Origin: Dehalococcoidia bacterium
GTDB lineage: Bacteria; Chloroflexota; Dehalococcoidia; Tepidiformales; Tepidiformaceae
Direction: 5' to 3'
NCBI GenBank assembly: GCA_009838385.1
Contig: VXRS01000173.1
Coordinates: forward strand, 1-14,430
DNA length: 14,430 nt
The position numbers and the translations under genes are program-made. The notes under the pieces are model-generated. The model was not told the DNA's origin and ran no database searches. It saw only the letters and a list, made by a program, of their open reading frames with translations. This document shows, one piece after another, positions 1-8,519 of this stretch (positions are counted from its first letter, which is position 1; each line of letters opens with the position of its first letter).

Positions 1-1
1 G

Positions 2-190
2 CAGGGGGAGCAGGGCGGGGAGGGGTTGGCGCGAGCGTTGCGGGAGGCGGACCCGCCGATCGTGGCGCGTGTGGAGTCGGGCGAGACGCTGCTCGACCCC
101 CGTACCGTGTCCGAGAACGACGACGAACACGTCACGGCCACGATCGAGGCGCTGCTCCGGGCGCAATCGTCAGGCGGCACACACTCGTAA
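2..190 (+). CDS. selA: SelA-like L-seryl-tRNA(Sec) selenium transferase, C-terminal end (partial)
   Basis: The first codons of the window, read in the frame that ends at the TAA at 188-190, give 62 residues with good coding character. They contain LREADPPIVARVESG followed by LLDPRTV and a short acidic helix. This resembles the C-terminal domain of SelA, the PLP enzyme that converts seryl-tRNA(Sec) to selenocysteinyl-tRNA(Sec), where a DPPV(I)xRxEDxxLLLDLRTV block is typical. The PLP-binding core lies upstream of the window and cannot be checked. A SelA-like paralogue (for example a sugar-acid ammonia-lyase of the same fold) would look similar at this end. If it is true SelA, the organism makes selenoproteins and selB/selC should be nearby. 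It lies 124 bases upstream of rex on the same strand, but rex has its own promoter, so the two need not form an operon. Confidence 0.7.
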   Translation, partial: QGEQGGEGLARALREADPPIVARVESGETLLDPRTVSENDDEHVTATIEALLRAQSSGGTHS

Positions 191-200
191 CGCGGGGCCG

Positions 201-228
201 TTGACCCCCTCAGAAGGCGGGGTATAGA
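201..228 (+). promoter_or_regulatory. Predicted sigma-70 type promoter of rex
   Basis: TTGACC at 201-206 (5 of 6 to TTGACA), a 16-base spacer, then TATAGA at 223-228 (first four bases of TATAAT). Transcription would begin near 235, giving a leader of about 80 bases before the rex ATG. That leader holds a Rex-like site (244-261), a small hairpin (GCCGC, loop CTGA, GCGGC at 268-281) and the Shine-Dalgarno GGAGGG at 297-302. This is a pattern match only, with no mapped start site. Confidence 0.5.
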
Positions 229-243
229 GTGCGCCGCATCCGT

Positions 244-261
244 ATGTTCGATTTTTCACAA
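244..261. promoter_or_regulatory. Candidate Rex operator upstream of rex (autoregulation)
   Basis: The 18-mer ATGTTCGATTTTTCACAA matches the general Rex operator TTGTGAA-N4-TTCACAA at 10 of 14 defined positions: the right half-site is perfect and the left half keeps only TGT. It lies just downstream of the predicted -10, where bound Rex would block transcription. Ten matches alone would occur several times by chance in a window of this size, so the support comes from its position next to rex and from the stronger site at the atp promoter. Confidence 0.5.
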
Positions 262-314
262 CCGCTGGCCGCCTGAGCGGCGCGCGGGCGCGAGCAGGAG
301 GGCCGGCCCGCCGA

Positions 315-953
315 ATGACCTCTGACATCCCCGAGGTTGTCATCAACCGGTTGCCGCTTTACGCGCGGGCGCTGACGACGCTCGCAGCGGCAGGCGAGAC
401 GGTGGTCAGCTCGCAGACGCTCGGCGAACAGCTCGACGTGACGCCGGCGCAGATTCGCAAGGACCTGAGCTACTTCGGGCGCTTCGGGAAGCAGGGCCGC
501 GGCTACAACGTGGACGACCTGCTGGACCGGCTGCGCGAGATCCTCGGGCTGGACCGGTCGTGGAGCGTGTGCGTGGTCGGCATCGGGAGGCTGGGTCAGG
601 CGATCCTCGAATACGACGGGTTCGCGCAACAGGGCTTCGACACGGTCGCCGCCTTCGACGCCGCGCCCGACGTGGCGGGGCGGACGATCCAGGGCATCGA
701 GGTGCGCTCGATGGACGACCTGGAGGACTACCTCACCAGCGAGCAGGTTGACATTGCGGTGGTGGCAGTGCCGGCAGAGGCGGCACAGGCGGTCGTCGAC
801 CGGCTGGTCGACAGCGGCGTGCACGCCATCCTGAACTACGCGCCGATCTCGGCGCACGTTCCGGAAGGCGTCTCGATCCGGCAGATCGACCCGGTCGTGA
901 TGATGCAGGGGATGACCTACTACCTGAAGGAGCTCGCGCCGAACCCGGGCTAG
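315..953 (+). CDS. rex: Redox-sensing transcriptional repressor Rex
   Basis: Rex is a homodimeric cytoplasmic repressor that binds its operators when NAD+ is high and lets go when it binds NADH. It usually controls respiration and fermentation genes. The 212-residue protein has the family's usual length and two domains. The first is an N-terminal winged helix (about residues 8-77) with the recognition segment QIRKDLSYFGRFGKQGRGY at 46-64. The second is a Rossmann domain with GIGRLG at 89-94 (the usual GxGxLG), later a conserved ILNYAPI near the centre of the second half, and a C-terminal MTYYL helix that swaps between subunits. The ATG at 315 is preceded by GGAGGG at 297-302. Its stop TAG (951-953) overlaps the stop of the convergent kinase gene. 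A promoter and a Rex-like site lie upstream, and a better Rex site lies at the atp operon promoter, so self-control and control of atp are plausible. The family call is secure. Confidence 0.96.
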   Translation: MTSDIPEVVINRLPLYARALTTLAAAGETVVSSQTLGEQLDVTPAQIRKDLSYFGRFGKQGRGYNVDDLLDRLREILGLDRSWSVCVVGIGRLGQAILEYDGFAQQGFDTVAAFDAAPDVAGRTIQGIEVRSMDDLEDYLTSEQVDIAVVAVPAEAAQAVVDRLVDSGVHAILNYAPISAHVPEGVSIRQIDPVVMMQGMTYYLKELAPNPG

Positions 954-1531
954 GCCGCTTCGGACAGCGTCACGCGTTCCAGGAACGGTTCGACCTCGGC
1001 AGGGGAGCGGAGACGGATGAACTGCGTGCCTTCCCACTGAGGGTCAGTCATGGCGGCGGCGTAGTCGACACGGCGGCGGCGGTGGCTCTTGAGGGTCCAC
1101 CAGATGAGGGAGCGATCCCAGGGCAGGAAGTGCTCCCAGAAGCGCTCACGGTTCGTACCCCAGAGGAGCTCTCGTGTACGCCAGCGACGGAACGAGCGCG
1201 CGAGCGTGCGGGGGAGGGTGACGCGCAGGGGGAAGTCGAGCCAGACAACCGTGTCGGCGGCAGCCCAGGTGATGGGGCGGACGATGCGGCCGTAGTTCCC
1301 ATCGATGACCCAGCCGGACTGGGCGACGGCCTCCTGCACCTGCTCCAGGAAGACCTCGTCGGGGGTGGGGGTCCAGTTCGGCTGCCAGCTGAGGGAGTCG
1401 AGCTCGACATGGCGCAGGCCAAGCCGCTCGGCGAGAGCGCCAGCGACGGTGGTCTTGCCCGAGCAGCTATCGCCGACCACGCTGATGTTCGGCCCGATGG
1501 CGACGGGCCCTGCGGAAGCGTTTTCAGACAC
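950..1531 (-). CDS. P-loop kinase of the adenylate kinase-like / FlaR (topology modulation) family
   Basis: This is a 193-residue P-loop NTPase of a small kinase-like family often named adenylate kinase-like or 'topology modulation protein FlaR'. The substrate is not established for the family. Visible features are a Walker A GDSCSGKT at residues 20-27, the family block ELDSLSWQPNWTPTP, then GWVIDGNY and ADTVVWLDFP (Walker-B-like strand), followed by an Arg- and Trp-rich segment that could form the lid. The open frame extends up to 1660, but that part overlaps mbl and is low-complexity Arg/Pro/Gly. I place the start at GTG 1531, 17 bases after the mbl stop. No good Shine-Dalgarno precedes it, so translation may depend on coupling with mbl. 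It is the last gene of the murA-mbl operon and converges on rex, sharing CTAG at 950-953. No functional link to wall synthesis is apparent. Confidence 0.82.
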   Translation of the reverse strand: MSENASAGPVAIGPNISVVGDSCSGKTTVAGALAERLGLRHVELDSLSWQPNWTPTPDEVFLEQVQEAVAQSGWVIDGNYGRIVRPITWAAADTVVWLDFPLRVTLPRTLARSFRRWRTRELLWGTNRERFWEHFLPWDRSLIWWTLKSHRRRRVDYAAAMTDPQWEGTQFIRLRSPAEVEPFLERVTLSEAA

Positions 1532-1548
1532 GAAGAATCGAGGGTAGG

Positions 1549-2610
1549 TCAGCGATCGGGTTGGGGGAAGAGGCCCACGAGCTGCTCCTCCTCCGTGGGG
1601 AGGCTGCGCTCGATGATCTCGAGGTGGTCGAGGGCGATGGCGGCACCGACGGCGACGCACTCGAGGGGGCTATCCGCGACGTAACAGGGCACGCCCGTCT
1701 CCTGCGTGAGGAGCTCATCGAAGTGGCGGAGCAGGGCGCCGCCTCCGGTAAGGACGATGCCGTGGTCGATGACGTCGGCGGCGAGCTCCGGGGGCGTGCG
1801 CTCGAGGACGCTGCGGACGGCCTGGATGATCTGCCCGAGGGAGTCCTGGATGGCCTGCGCGATCTCGTCGCTGTTGAGGGTGATGGTGCGGGGGAGGCCG
1901 CTGAGCTGGTCGCGCCCGCGAACCTGGGTCGAGATGCCCTCGTCGAGCGGGATGGCGGAGCCGATGGCGATCTTAATCTCCTCGGCGGTGCTCTCGCCGA
2001 TGACGAGGTTGTGGCGGCGGCGGACGAAGGCCTGGATGGCTTCGTCGATGCGGTCGCCGGCAACGCGGACGGACTCGCTCACGACGATGCCGTAGAGCGA
2101 GATGACCGCGGCCTCGGTGCGGCCACCGCCGATGTTCACGATCATGTTGCCGCGCGGCGTGCCCACGGGGACACCGGCGCCGATGGCGGCCGCGAGGGGC
2201 TCGGGGACGAGGTGGGCGGGACGGCGGGCGCCGGCCTGCTCGGCGGCATCGCGCACGGCGCGCTGCTCGACGCTGGTCACGCCGGCGGGAACGGTCACCA
2301 TGATCTCCGGACGAATGAGGTTGAAGCGGCCGGTCACGACGCCGATGAAGTAGCGCATCATCGCCTCGGTCGTGAGGTAGTCGGCGATGACGCCCTCGCG
2401 CATGGGGCGGATGATGCTGAGGGCGCCGGGTGTGCGTCCCTGCATCATGCGGGCCTCGGCGCCGACCGCGACGATGGCGTCGTCACGATTATGTCGCGCA
2501 ACGACAGAGGGCTCGTTGACGACGATGCCCTGGCCCTGCACGAAGACGAGGATGTTGGCGGTGCCGAGGTCGATGCCGGCGCGCGTGTTCGAGAGGAAGC
2601 CAAACGCCAT
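1549..2610 (-). CDS. mbl: MreB/Mbl-family bacterial actin with altered phosphate-2 loop
   Basis: MreB-family actins form membrane-bound filaments that guide wall synthesis machinery. At 353 residues the length is normal, and a hydrophobic N-terminus (MAFGFLS) could insert in the membrane. The phosphate-1 loop GIDLGTAN (12-19) is intact, as are [19 protein letters not shown], the catalytic Glu before Pro (E137, like Thermotoga MreB E131), [13 protein letters not shown] and VLTGGGALL. The C-terminal [10 protein letters not shown] is closest to Bacillus Mbl. Oddity: the phosphate-2 loop reads NIGGGRTE (159-166) instead of DIGGGTTE. Asp is thus replaced by Asn at the position of Thermotoga D153, and Thr by Arg at the position of catalytic T158. 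This could weaken or abolish ATP hydrolysis. The ATG at 2610 follows the murA stop by 5 bases, so the genes are coupled. No mreC, mreD or rodA is in view. The order atpC...murA...mbl also occurs in Bacillus. Confidence 0.92.
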   Translation of the reverse strand: MAFGFLSNTRAGIDLGTANILVFVQGQGIVVNEPSVVARHNRDDAIVAVGAEARMMQGRTPGALSIIRPMREGVIADYLTTEAMMRYFIGVVTGRFNLIRPEIMVTVPAGVTSVEQRAVRDAAEQAGARRPAHLVPEPLAAAIGAGVPVGTPRGNMIVNIGGGRTEAAVISLYGIVVSESVRVAGDRIDEAIQAFVRRRHNLVIGESTAEEIKIAIGSAIPLDEGISTQVRGRDQLSGLPRTITLNSDEIAQAIQDSLGQIIQAVRSVLERTPPELAADVIDHGIVLTGGGALLRHFDELLTQETGVPCYVADSPLECVAVGAAIALDHLEIIERSLPTEEEQLVGLFPQPDR

Positions 2611-2615
2611 CCGAA

Positions 2616-3890
2616 CTACACCCGCTCCAGCTCGGCGCCGAGGCCGCGCAGCTTCTCGTCGAGGCGCTCGTACTTGCGGTCGAGGTGGTAGATGTCATCG
2701 ATGACGGTCGTGCCGCTGGCGGCGAGGGCGGCGAGGAGGACGGCGGCGCCGGCGCGCACGTCGAGGGCGCGGGCGCGGGCGCCGTGGAGGGGCGTGGGGC
2801 CGCTGACGATAGCGGAAGAGCCCGTGCTAATGATCTCGGCGCCCATCTTGCGGAGCTCATCGACATAGAGCATGCGGTTATCGAAGACGCGCTCGTGGAT
2901 GATGGAGACGCCGTCGGCCTGGGTGAGGAGGGCGCCCATGGGGGCGTGCAGGTCGGTAGGGAGGCCCGGGTAGGGGAGGGCCTGGAAGCCGACCGGTGAG
3001 AGTCGCCCACCTGCGGCGACGCGCAGGGAGCCCTCGCGCGCCTCGACGGTGGCGCCGGCGGCGCGGAGCTTCGTGATGAGGGCATCCATCACGGCCACGG
3101 GAGCGTCGACGAGCTCGACGTCGCCGTGGGTCATAGCAGCGGCGATGGCGAAGGTGCCTGCCTCGATGCGGTCGGGGACGAGGGCGAAGGTCGTGCCGTG
3201 GAGGCGCTCGACGCCCTCGATCGCGATGACCTGGGTGCCGACACCGGAGATGCGCGCGCCCATCGAGTTGAGCAGGGCGGCAAGCGCCTGGACCTCGGGC
3301 TCGGTGGCGGCGTTGATGATGGTCGTCTCGCCCCTGGCGAGCGTGGCGGCGAGCATGAGGTTCTGGGTGCCGGAGACCGAGGGGTAGTCGGCGAAGACGC
3401 GGGTTCCGGCTAGGCCCTGGGGAGCGCGGGCCTGGTAGTGCTCGCCGACGCGATCGATGGTGGCGCCCATCGCCACGAAGCCGTCGAGATGGACGGCGAT
3501 GGGGCGCTGGCCGATGACGTCGCCGCCGGGGGGCGGCAGGGCGGCGAAGCCGTGGCGGGCGAGGAGCGGTCCCATAACCTGGAAGGAGGCGCGGTTCTCG
3601 GAAACAAGGTCGATGGGGGCCTCGAGGGTGCCGACCTTCGAGGCGTTGATCTCGACGCGGTTGGGCTCTGGCCGTTCGACGGTGGCGCCGAGGTGCGCGA
3701 GCAGCCCGGCGAGGGAGTCGATATCGGAGACGGCGGGGACGTTTTCGAGGACGACGGTCTCGTCGGTGAGCAGGGCGGCACACATCGAGGCGAGGGCCGC
3801 GTTGGCCGAGCCGGAGATGCGCACGGACCCGTTGAGAACAGCGCCACCGCGCACCTGGTAGCGGGAGCCGTGCCCGCGGCTTGCATCCAT
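2616..3890 (-). CDS. murA: MurA-family UDP-GlcNAc enolpyruvyl transferase with substituted active-site residues
   Basis: MurA normally transfers enolpyruvate from PEP to UDP-GlcNAc, the first committed step of peptidoglycan synthesis, in the cytoplasm. The 424 residues match the family from end to end: [13 protein letters not shown] at the N-terminus, YPGLPTD (catalytic Asp, E. coli D305), [31 protein letters not shown] (Arg, E. coli R397) and [20 protein letters not shown] at the C-terminus. Three expected residues are missing. The SGAKNAAL motif reads SGSANAAL, so the essential Lys22 is Ala (residue 29). The Cys-loop reads [12 protein letters not shown], with Asp (residue 124) for Cys115 and two extra prolines. 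RPVD reads RPIA, losing the Asp next to Arg120. Asp for Cys is known in active, fosfomycin-resistant MurA; Ala for Lys22 is not expected in an active enzyme. R100 and R129 (E. coli R91, R120) remain. Translation starts at ATG 3890 without a Shine-Dalgarno, probably leaderless. It is the first gene of the murA-mbl-kinase operon. Confidence 0.9.
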   Translation of the reverse strand: MDASRGHGSRYQVRGGAVLNGSVRISGSANAALASMCAALLTDETVVLENVPAVSDIDSLAGLLAHLGATVERPEPNRVEINASKVGTLEAPIDLVSENRASFQVMGPLLARHGFAALPPPGGDVIGQRPIAVHLDGFVAMGATIDRVGEHYQARAPQGLAGTRVFADYPSVSGTQNLMLAATLARGETTIINAATEPEVQALAALLNSMGARISGVGTQVIAIEGVERLHGTTFALVPDRIEAGTFAIAAAMTHGDVELVDAPVAVMDALITKLRAAGATVEAREGSLRVAAGGRLSPVGFQALPYPGLPTDLHAPMGALLTQADGVSIIHERVFDNRMLYVDELRKMGAEIISTGSSAIVSGPTPLHGARARALDVRAGAAVLLAALAASGTTVIDDIYHLDRKYERLDEKLRGLGAELERV

Positions 3891-3899
3891 CCGGGTTTC

Positions 3900-3928
3900 A
3901 GTATGGGGAGAGGCCGAATCTGCCGCAA
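3900..3928 (-). promoter_or_regulatory. Predicted promoter of the murA-mbl-kinase operon (leaderless start)
   Basis: On the minus strand, TTGCGG (3928-3923), a 17-base spacer, then CATACT (3905-3900). The expected transcription start, about 7 bases further on, falls at 3892-3894, only a few bases from the murA ATG at 3890. This fits the absence of a Shine-Dalgarno before murA and suggests a leaderless mRNA. Both hexamers are imperfect. Confidence 0.4.
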
Positions 3929-3957
3929 TCGAGCGGCGTCGTTATGGTCGGAAGACC

Positions 3958-3964
3958 GGAGGGG
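3958..3964 (+). promoter_or_regulatory. Ribosome binding site that fixes the VOC gene start
   Basis: GGAGGGG at 3958-3964 lies 4-6 bases before GTG 3969. It is the reason for choosing this GTG rather than the much longer open frame that runs back to 3438 through murA on the opposite strand. Confidence 0.7.
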
Positions 3965-3968
3965 AACC

Positions 3969-4334
3969 GTGACGGAGATTCGACCCTGCTTTGCCGCCTT
4001 TCACGTCGAAGACCTGGAGGCTTCGGCGCGGTTCTACCGGGATGGCCTCGGCATCGATCTGAAGCCCAACGACGACCCGCGCCACGAGGAGATTTCGTGG
4101 CACGACCCGTACTTCCACTTCGCCCTGTTTCCGAAGGAAGCACCCCGTGAGCCCTCGCTCGGCCTCTTCGTCGAGGACCTCGACGTCGCTCACGAGCGGC
4201 TTGTCGGGATGGGCGCGCAGGTCGATCGGGAGCCGTACGTCGCGCCGTGGGGACGGGAGGCGCGCTACCTCGATCCGGACGGCAACCTGATCAGCATCAC
4301 CGAGCGGAAGACGCACCGTACGCAGGGGCAGTGA
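3969..4334 (+). CDS. VOC-fold (glyoxalase / bleomycin-resistance / dioxygenase superfamily) protein
   Basis: This 121-residue protein has the length of a single-gene VOC (vicinal oxygen chelate) protein, built of two beta-alpha-beta-beta-beta modules around a metal site. Module one has FHVEDLEASARFYRDGLGI (residues 11-29), where His12 sits at a usual metal-ligand position. Module two has LFVEDLDVAHERLVGMGA and ends with the family's ARYLDPDGNLISITE, whose last Glu is the other common ligand. The middle of module one is rich in His (WHDPYFHFALFP). The fold is clear, but the substrate is not: members include glyoxalases, extradiol dioxygenases, epimerases and antibiotic-binding proteins. The GTG start has a strong Shine-Dalgarno. 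It is the only plus-strand gene between two minus-strand operons: divergent from murA (78 bases between starts) and convergent with atpC (9 bases between stops). Nothing ties it functionally to either. Confidence 0.82.
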   Translation: MTEIRPCFAAFHVEDLEASARFYRDGLGIDLKPNDDPRHEEISWHDPYFHFALFPKEAPREPSLGLFVEDLDVAHERLVGMGAQVDREPYVAPWGREARYLDPDGNLISITERKTHRTQGQ

Positions 4335-4343
4335 AGGCTCGGC

Positions 4344-4789
4344 CTAGCCTCCCGGCATGGGCGGGCCGGGGCGCCGGCGCCGTCGCTCGGCCACGCGCAG
4401 GCGCAGGAGAGCGCGCTGCATGGCCGCCTGGGCGCGGGCGAGATCGGCTTCGCTGACGCCTTCTTCGCGGGCGCCGGCGAGCCGCTCCTCGGCGCGGCGG
4501 CGGGCCAGCTCGGCGCGATCCACGTCGATGTCCTCGGCAGCCTCGGCCTGGTCGGCGAGGACGGTTACGTGGTTGCTGTGCACCTCGAGGAAGCCGCCGC
4601 CGATGGCGAAGGAGGACTCCTCGTTGCCGCGCCGAAAGATGAGCTCGCCGTAGTCGAGCGTCGTCATCAGCGGGGCGTGGCGAGGCAGGATCGCGAGCTG
4701 GCCCTCGCTTCCGGGGGCGATGAGCACCTCGACGTCCTCTTCCGTGCGGACGACGCGCTCAGCGGTGACGATCTCGACGAAGAGCGGCA

Positions 4790-4790
<1 letters not shown>
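4344..4790 (-). CDS. atpC: ATP synthase F1 epsilon subunit
   Basis: Epsilon is the central-stalk subunit that sits with gamma on the c-ring; its C-terminal helices can brake ATP hydrolysis. The 148 residues show the N-terminal beta-sandwich (about 1-85), including VEVLIAPGSEGQLAILPRHA and the DYGELIF and GGGFLEVHSNHVTVLAD strands. A charged, Ala/Arg-rich helical hairpin follows (about 88-133), then an Arg-rich tail ending in PPMPGG. It is slightly longer than the E. coli protein (139) because of this tail. The start is a GTG at 4790-4788 that overlaps the atpD stop TAG by one base (TAGTG), so translation is coupled. It is the last gene of the atp operon, with its stop 9 bases from the convergent VOC gene stop. 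No recognisable terminator lies in that gap. Confidence 0.96.
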
Positions 4791-6962
<2,172 letters not shown>

Positions 6963-6966
<4 letters not shown>

Positions 6967-7625
6967 GCGGGCACCCCCGCGATGTCGGCGAGGTCGATCT
7001 CGGTGAGCGACTCAAGGTCGCGGTCGGGGTCGGGGAGAGGCAGTCCGCGCGTGTACTCGGTGCGGACGGCCCAGCAGGTCATGCCGGCGGCGTGTGCAGC
7101 CTGGATGCCTGCGGGGGCGTCCTCGATGGCGAGGCAATCGCGCGGGGCGACGCCGAGGAGTCCGGCGGCGCGGAGGTAGATGTCGGGGAGGGGCTTGCCG
7201 TGGGTGATGTCGTTGCCGGCGACGATCACGTCGAAGGCGTCTGCGATTCCGAGCCGCTCCAGGCAGACCTCAACGTTCGCACGGTGCGACGAGGATGCGA
7301 CGGCCAGGGGCAGGCCGATCGCCTTCAGGCCGCGCACAAGCTCGACGGCGCCCGGAAGGGCGGTCTCGACGGAGGCGTAGGCCTCCGCGACCAGCGCGGA
7401 GCAGCGACTCCGGTAGTAGGAGGCCGGGCGCGGCAGGCCGAGGTCGTGGACGAACTCGTTCCAGCCGGACTTTGTTCCCATGTACTTCTTGTAGTCGTCG
7501 AGGGGGAAAGTGATGCCGTCCTCGGCAAGCACCGCCATCGCCGCGCCGTAGTAGAACGGCTCGCCATCGACGAGGACACCGTCCATGTCGAAGATGACCG
7601 CGGCGAAGGGGGTCGCGTCACTCAT
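6963..7625 (-). CDS. HAD-superfamily phosphatase / beta-phosphoglucomutase-like protein inside the atp operon
   Basis: This 220-residue cytoplasmic HAD enzyme probably acts on a small phosphorylated metabolite. All four HAD motifs are present: motif I DMDGVLVD (nucleophile D13, acid/base D15), motif II S111 in AVASSS, motif III K144 in HGKPLPDIYL, and motif IV IEDAPAGIQAA (E168, D169). The helical cap between motifs I and II and the GKPxPDIYLxAA and EDAPAGI signatures place it in the beta-phosphoglucomutase / sugar-phosphate phosphatase branch; which substrate cannot be told. The open frame extends to 7712 inside atpG, but the extension is Ser/Pro/Arg-rich with no homology, so I start at ATG 7625, giving MSDATPFAAVIFD. 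This overlaps the end of atpG by 8 bases, and its own stop overlaps the crotonase start by 4, so both extra genes are coupled to atpG. Its presence here is unusual for an ATP synthase operon. Confidence 0.9.
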
Positions 7626-8511
7626 TGACGGCCTCGGCGCCGCCGACGATATCGAGGAGCTGGGTAGTGATCTCCTCCTGGCGGGCCTTGTTGTAGGTGA
7701 GGGTGAGCTCACGCTCGATCTCGTTGGCGTTGTCGGTCGCGTTCTTCATGGCGACCATGCGGGCCGACTGCTCGGAAGCGGCCGACTCGAGGATGGCGGC
7801 GTGGACCTGCATCTCGACGTAGCGGGGCAGGAGGCGCTCGAAGACCTGGCCTGGGTCGGGCTCGAAGATGTACTCCTGTCTGAAGGCCTCGGCCTCCGCC
7901 TCGTCCTCGGCGGTGGGGGGCTCGACGGGAAGGAGACGGCGCACGACCGGCCGCTGGTTCACCGTGCTGACGAACTCAGCAAAGCTGATGAAGACCTGGT
8001 CGACGTTGCCCGACAGGTAGTCGTCCATGACGAGGCGCGCGATGACGCTCGTGTCAGTGAGGGCGGGGTAGTCACCGAGCTCGGTGAACTCCGCGGCGAC
8101 GTTCTGGCGGGAGCGCACGAAGAAGTCGCGGCCCTTGCGGCCGACGGCGACGATCGCGGTGGGCACCTCGGCCTCGCCGACGAAGCCGCCCGCGCTGTTG
8201 TTGAGGTTGGCGTTGAGGGCGCCGCAGAGCCCACGGTCGGGGGTGACGTGGAGAATGCCGACGTTCTCGACGGGGCGCTGGGTAAGGAAGGGGTGCGACT
8301 CCTCGGTGTCGCCGTCCTCGCCGCCGCCGGGGGCGGTGGAGGCGAGGGAGGAGAGCACGAGCTGGATCTTCTCCGCGTAGGGGCGGCCCTCGGTGGCCCG
8401 CTCCTGGGCACGGCGCATCTTGGAAGCGGCCACGAGCTGGAGCGCGTTCGTGATCTTAGACGTATTCCGTACCGTCCCGATGCGGCGGCGGAGCTGTTGG
8501 ATGGTGGGCAT
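7618..8511 (-). CDS. atpG: ATP synthase F1 gamma subunit
   Basis: Gamma is the rotating shaft of F1. The 297 residues begin with the family hallmark RIGTVRNTSKITNALQLVAASKMRRAQ region (residues 10-36), a long coiled-coil helix. The Rossmann-like middle domain follows, including GILHVTPDRGLCGALNANL. It ends with the conserved C-terminal coiled-coil helix with SEQSARMVAMKNATDNANE and a TYNKARQEEITTQLLDIVGGA terminus. It is a little longer than E. coli gamma (287), with acidic Glu-rich stretches (GGGEDGDTEES and AEDEAEAEAF) in the middle domain. The ATG at 8511 lies 8 bases after the atpA stop, with a Shine-Dalgarno (AGGGAG) that begins within that stop codon. The HAD gene starts inside its last codons. 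Identification is certain. Confidence 0.97.
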   Translation of the reverse strand: MPTIQQLRRRIGTVRNTSKITNALQLVAASKMRRAQERATEGRPYAEKIQLVLSSLASTAPGGGEDGDTEESHPFLTQRPVENVGILHVTPDRGLCGALNANLNNSAGGFVGEAEVPTAIVAVGRKGRDFFVRSRQNVAAEFTELGDYPALTDTSVIARLVMDDYLSGNVDQVFISFAEFVSTVNQRPVVRRLLPVEPPTAEDEAEAEAFRQEYIFEPDPGQVFERLLPRYVEMQVHAAILESAASEQSARMVAMKNATDNANEIERELTLTYNKARQEEITTQLLDIVGGAEAVNE

Positions 8512-8519
8512 GGCGCTCC

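Noticed and set aside
191..222. Terminator between selA-like gene and rex
   Set aside because: Only short G/C runs (GGGG...CCCC) that overlap the rex -35, with no U-run; no convincing structure.
210..1037. A 275-codon minus-strand open frame covering rex
   Set aside because: Arg/His/Pro/Val-rich composition without motifs, entirely opposite rex.
1532..1660. Upstream extension of the kinase gene to an ATG at 1660
   Set aside because: It overlaps the end of mbl and codes for an Arg/Pro/His-rich segment unlike the family.
1561..2691. A 376-codon plus-strand open frame opposite mbl
   Set aside because: Asp/Gly/Ala/Glu-rich translation with no recognisable motif. It is the antisense shadow of mbl, common in GC-rich DNA.
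3438..3968. Possible 177-residue N-terminal extension of the VOC protein
   Set aside because: It lies opposite murA, has Asp/Gly shadow composition, and the GTG at 3969 has a strong Shine-Dalgarno and begins the VOC fold exactly.
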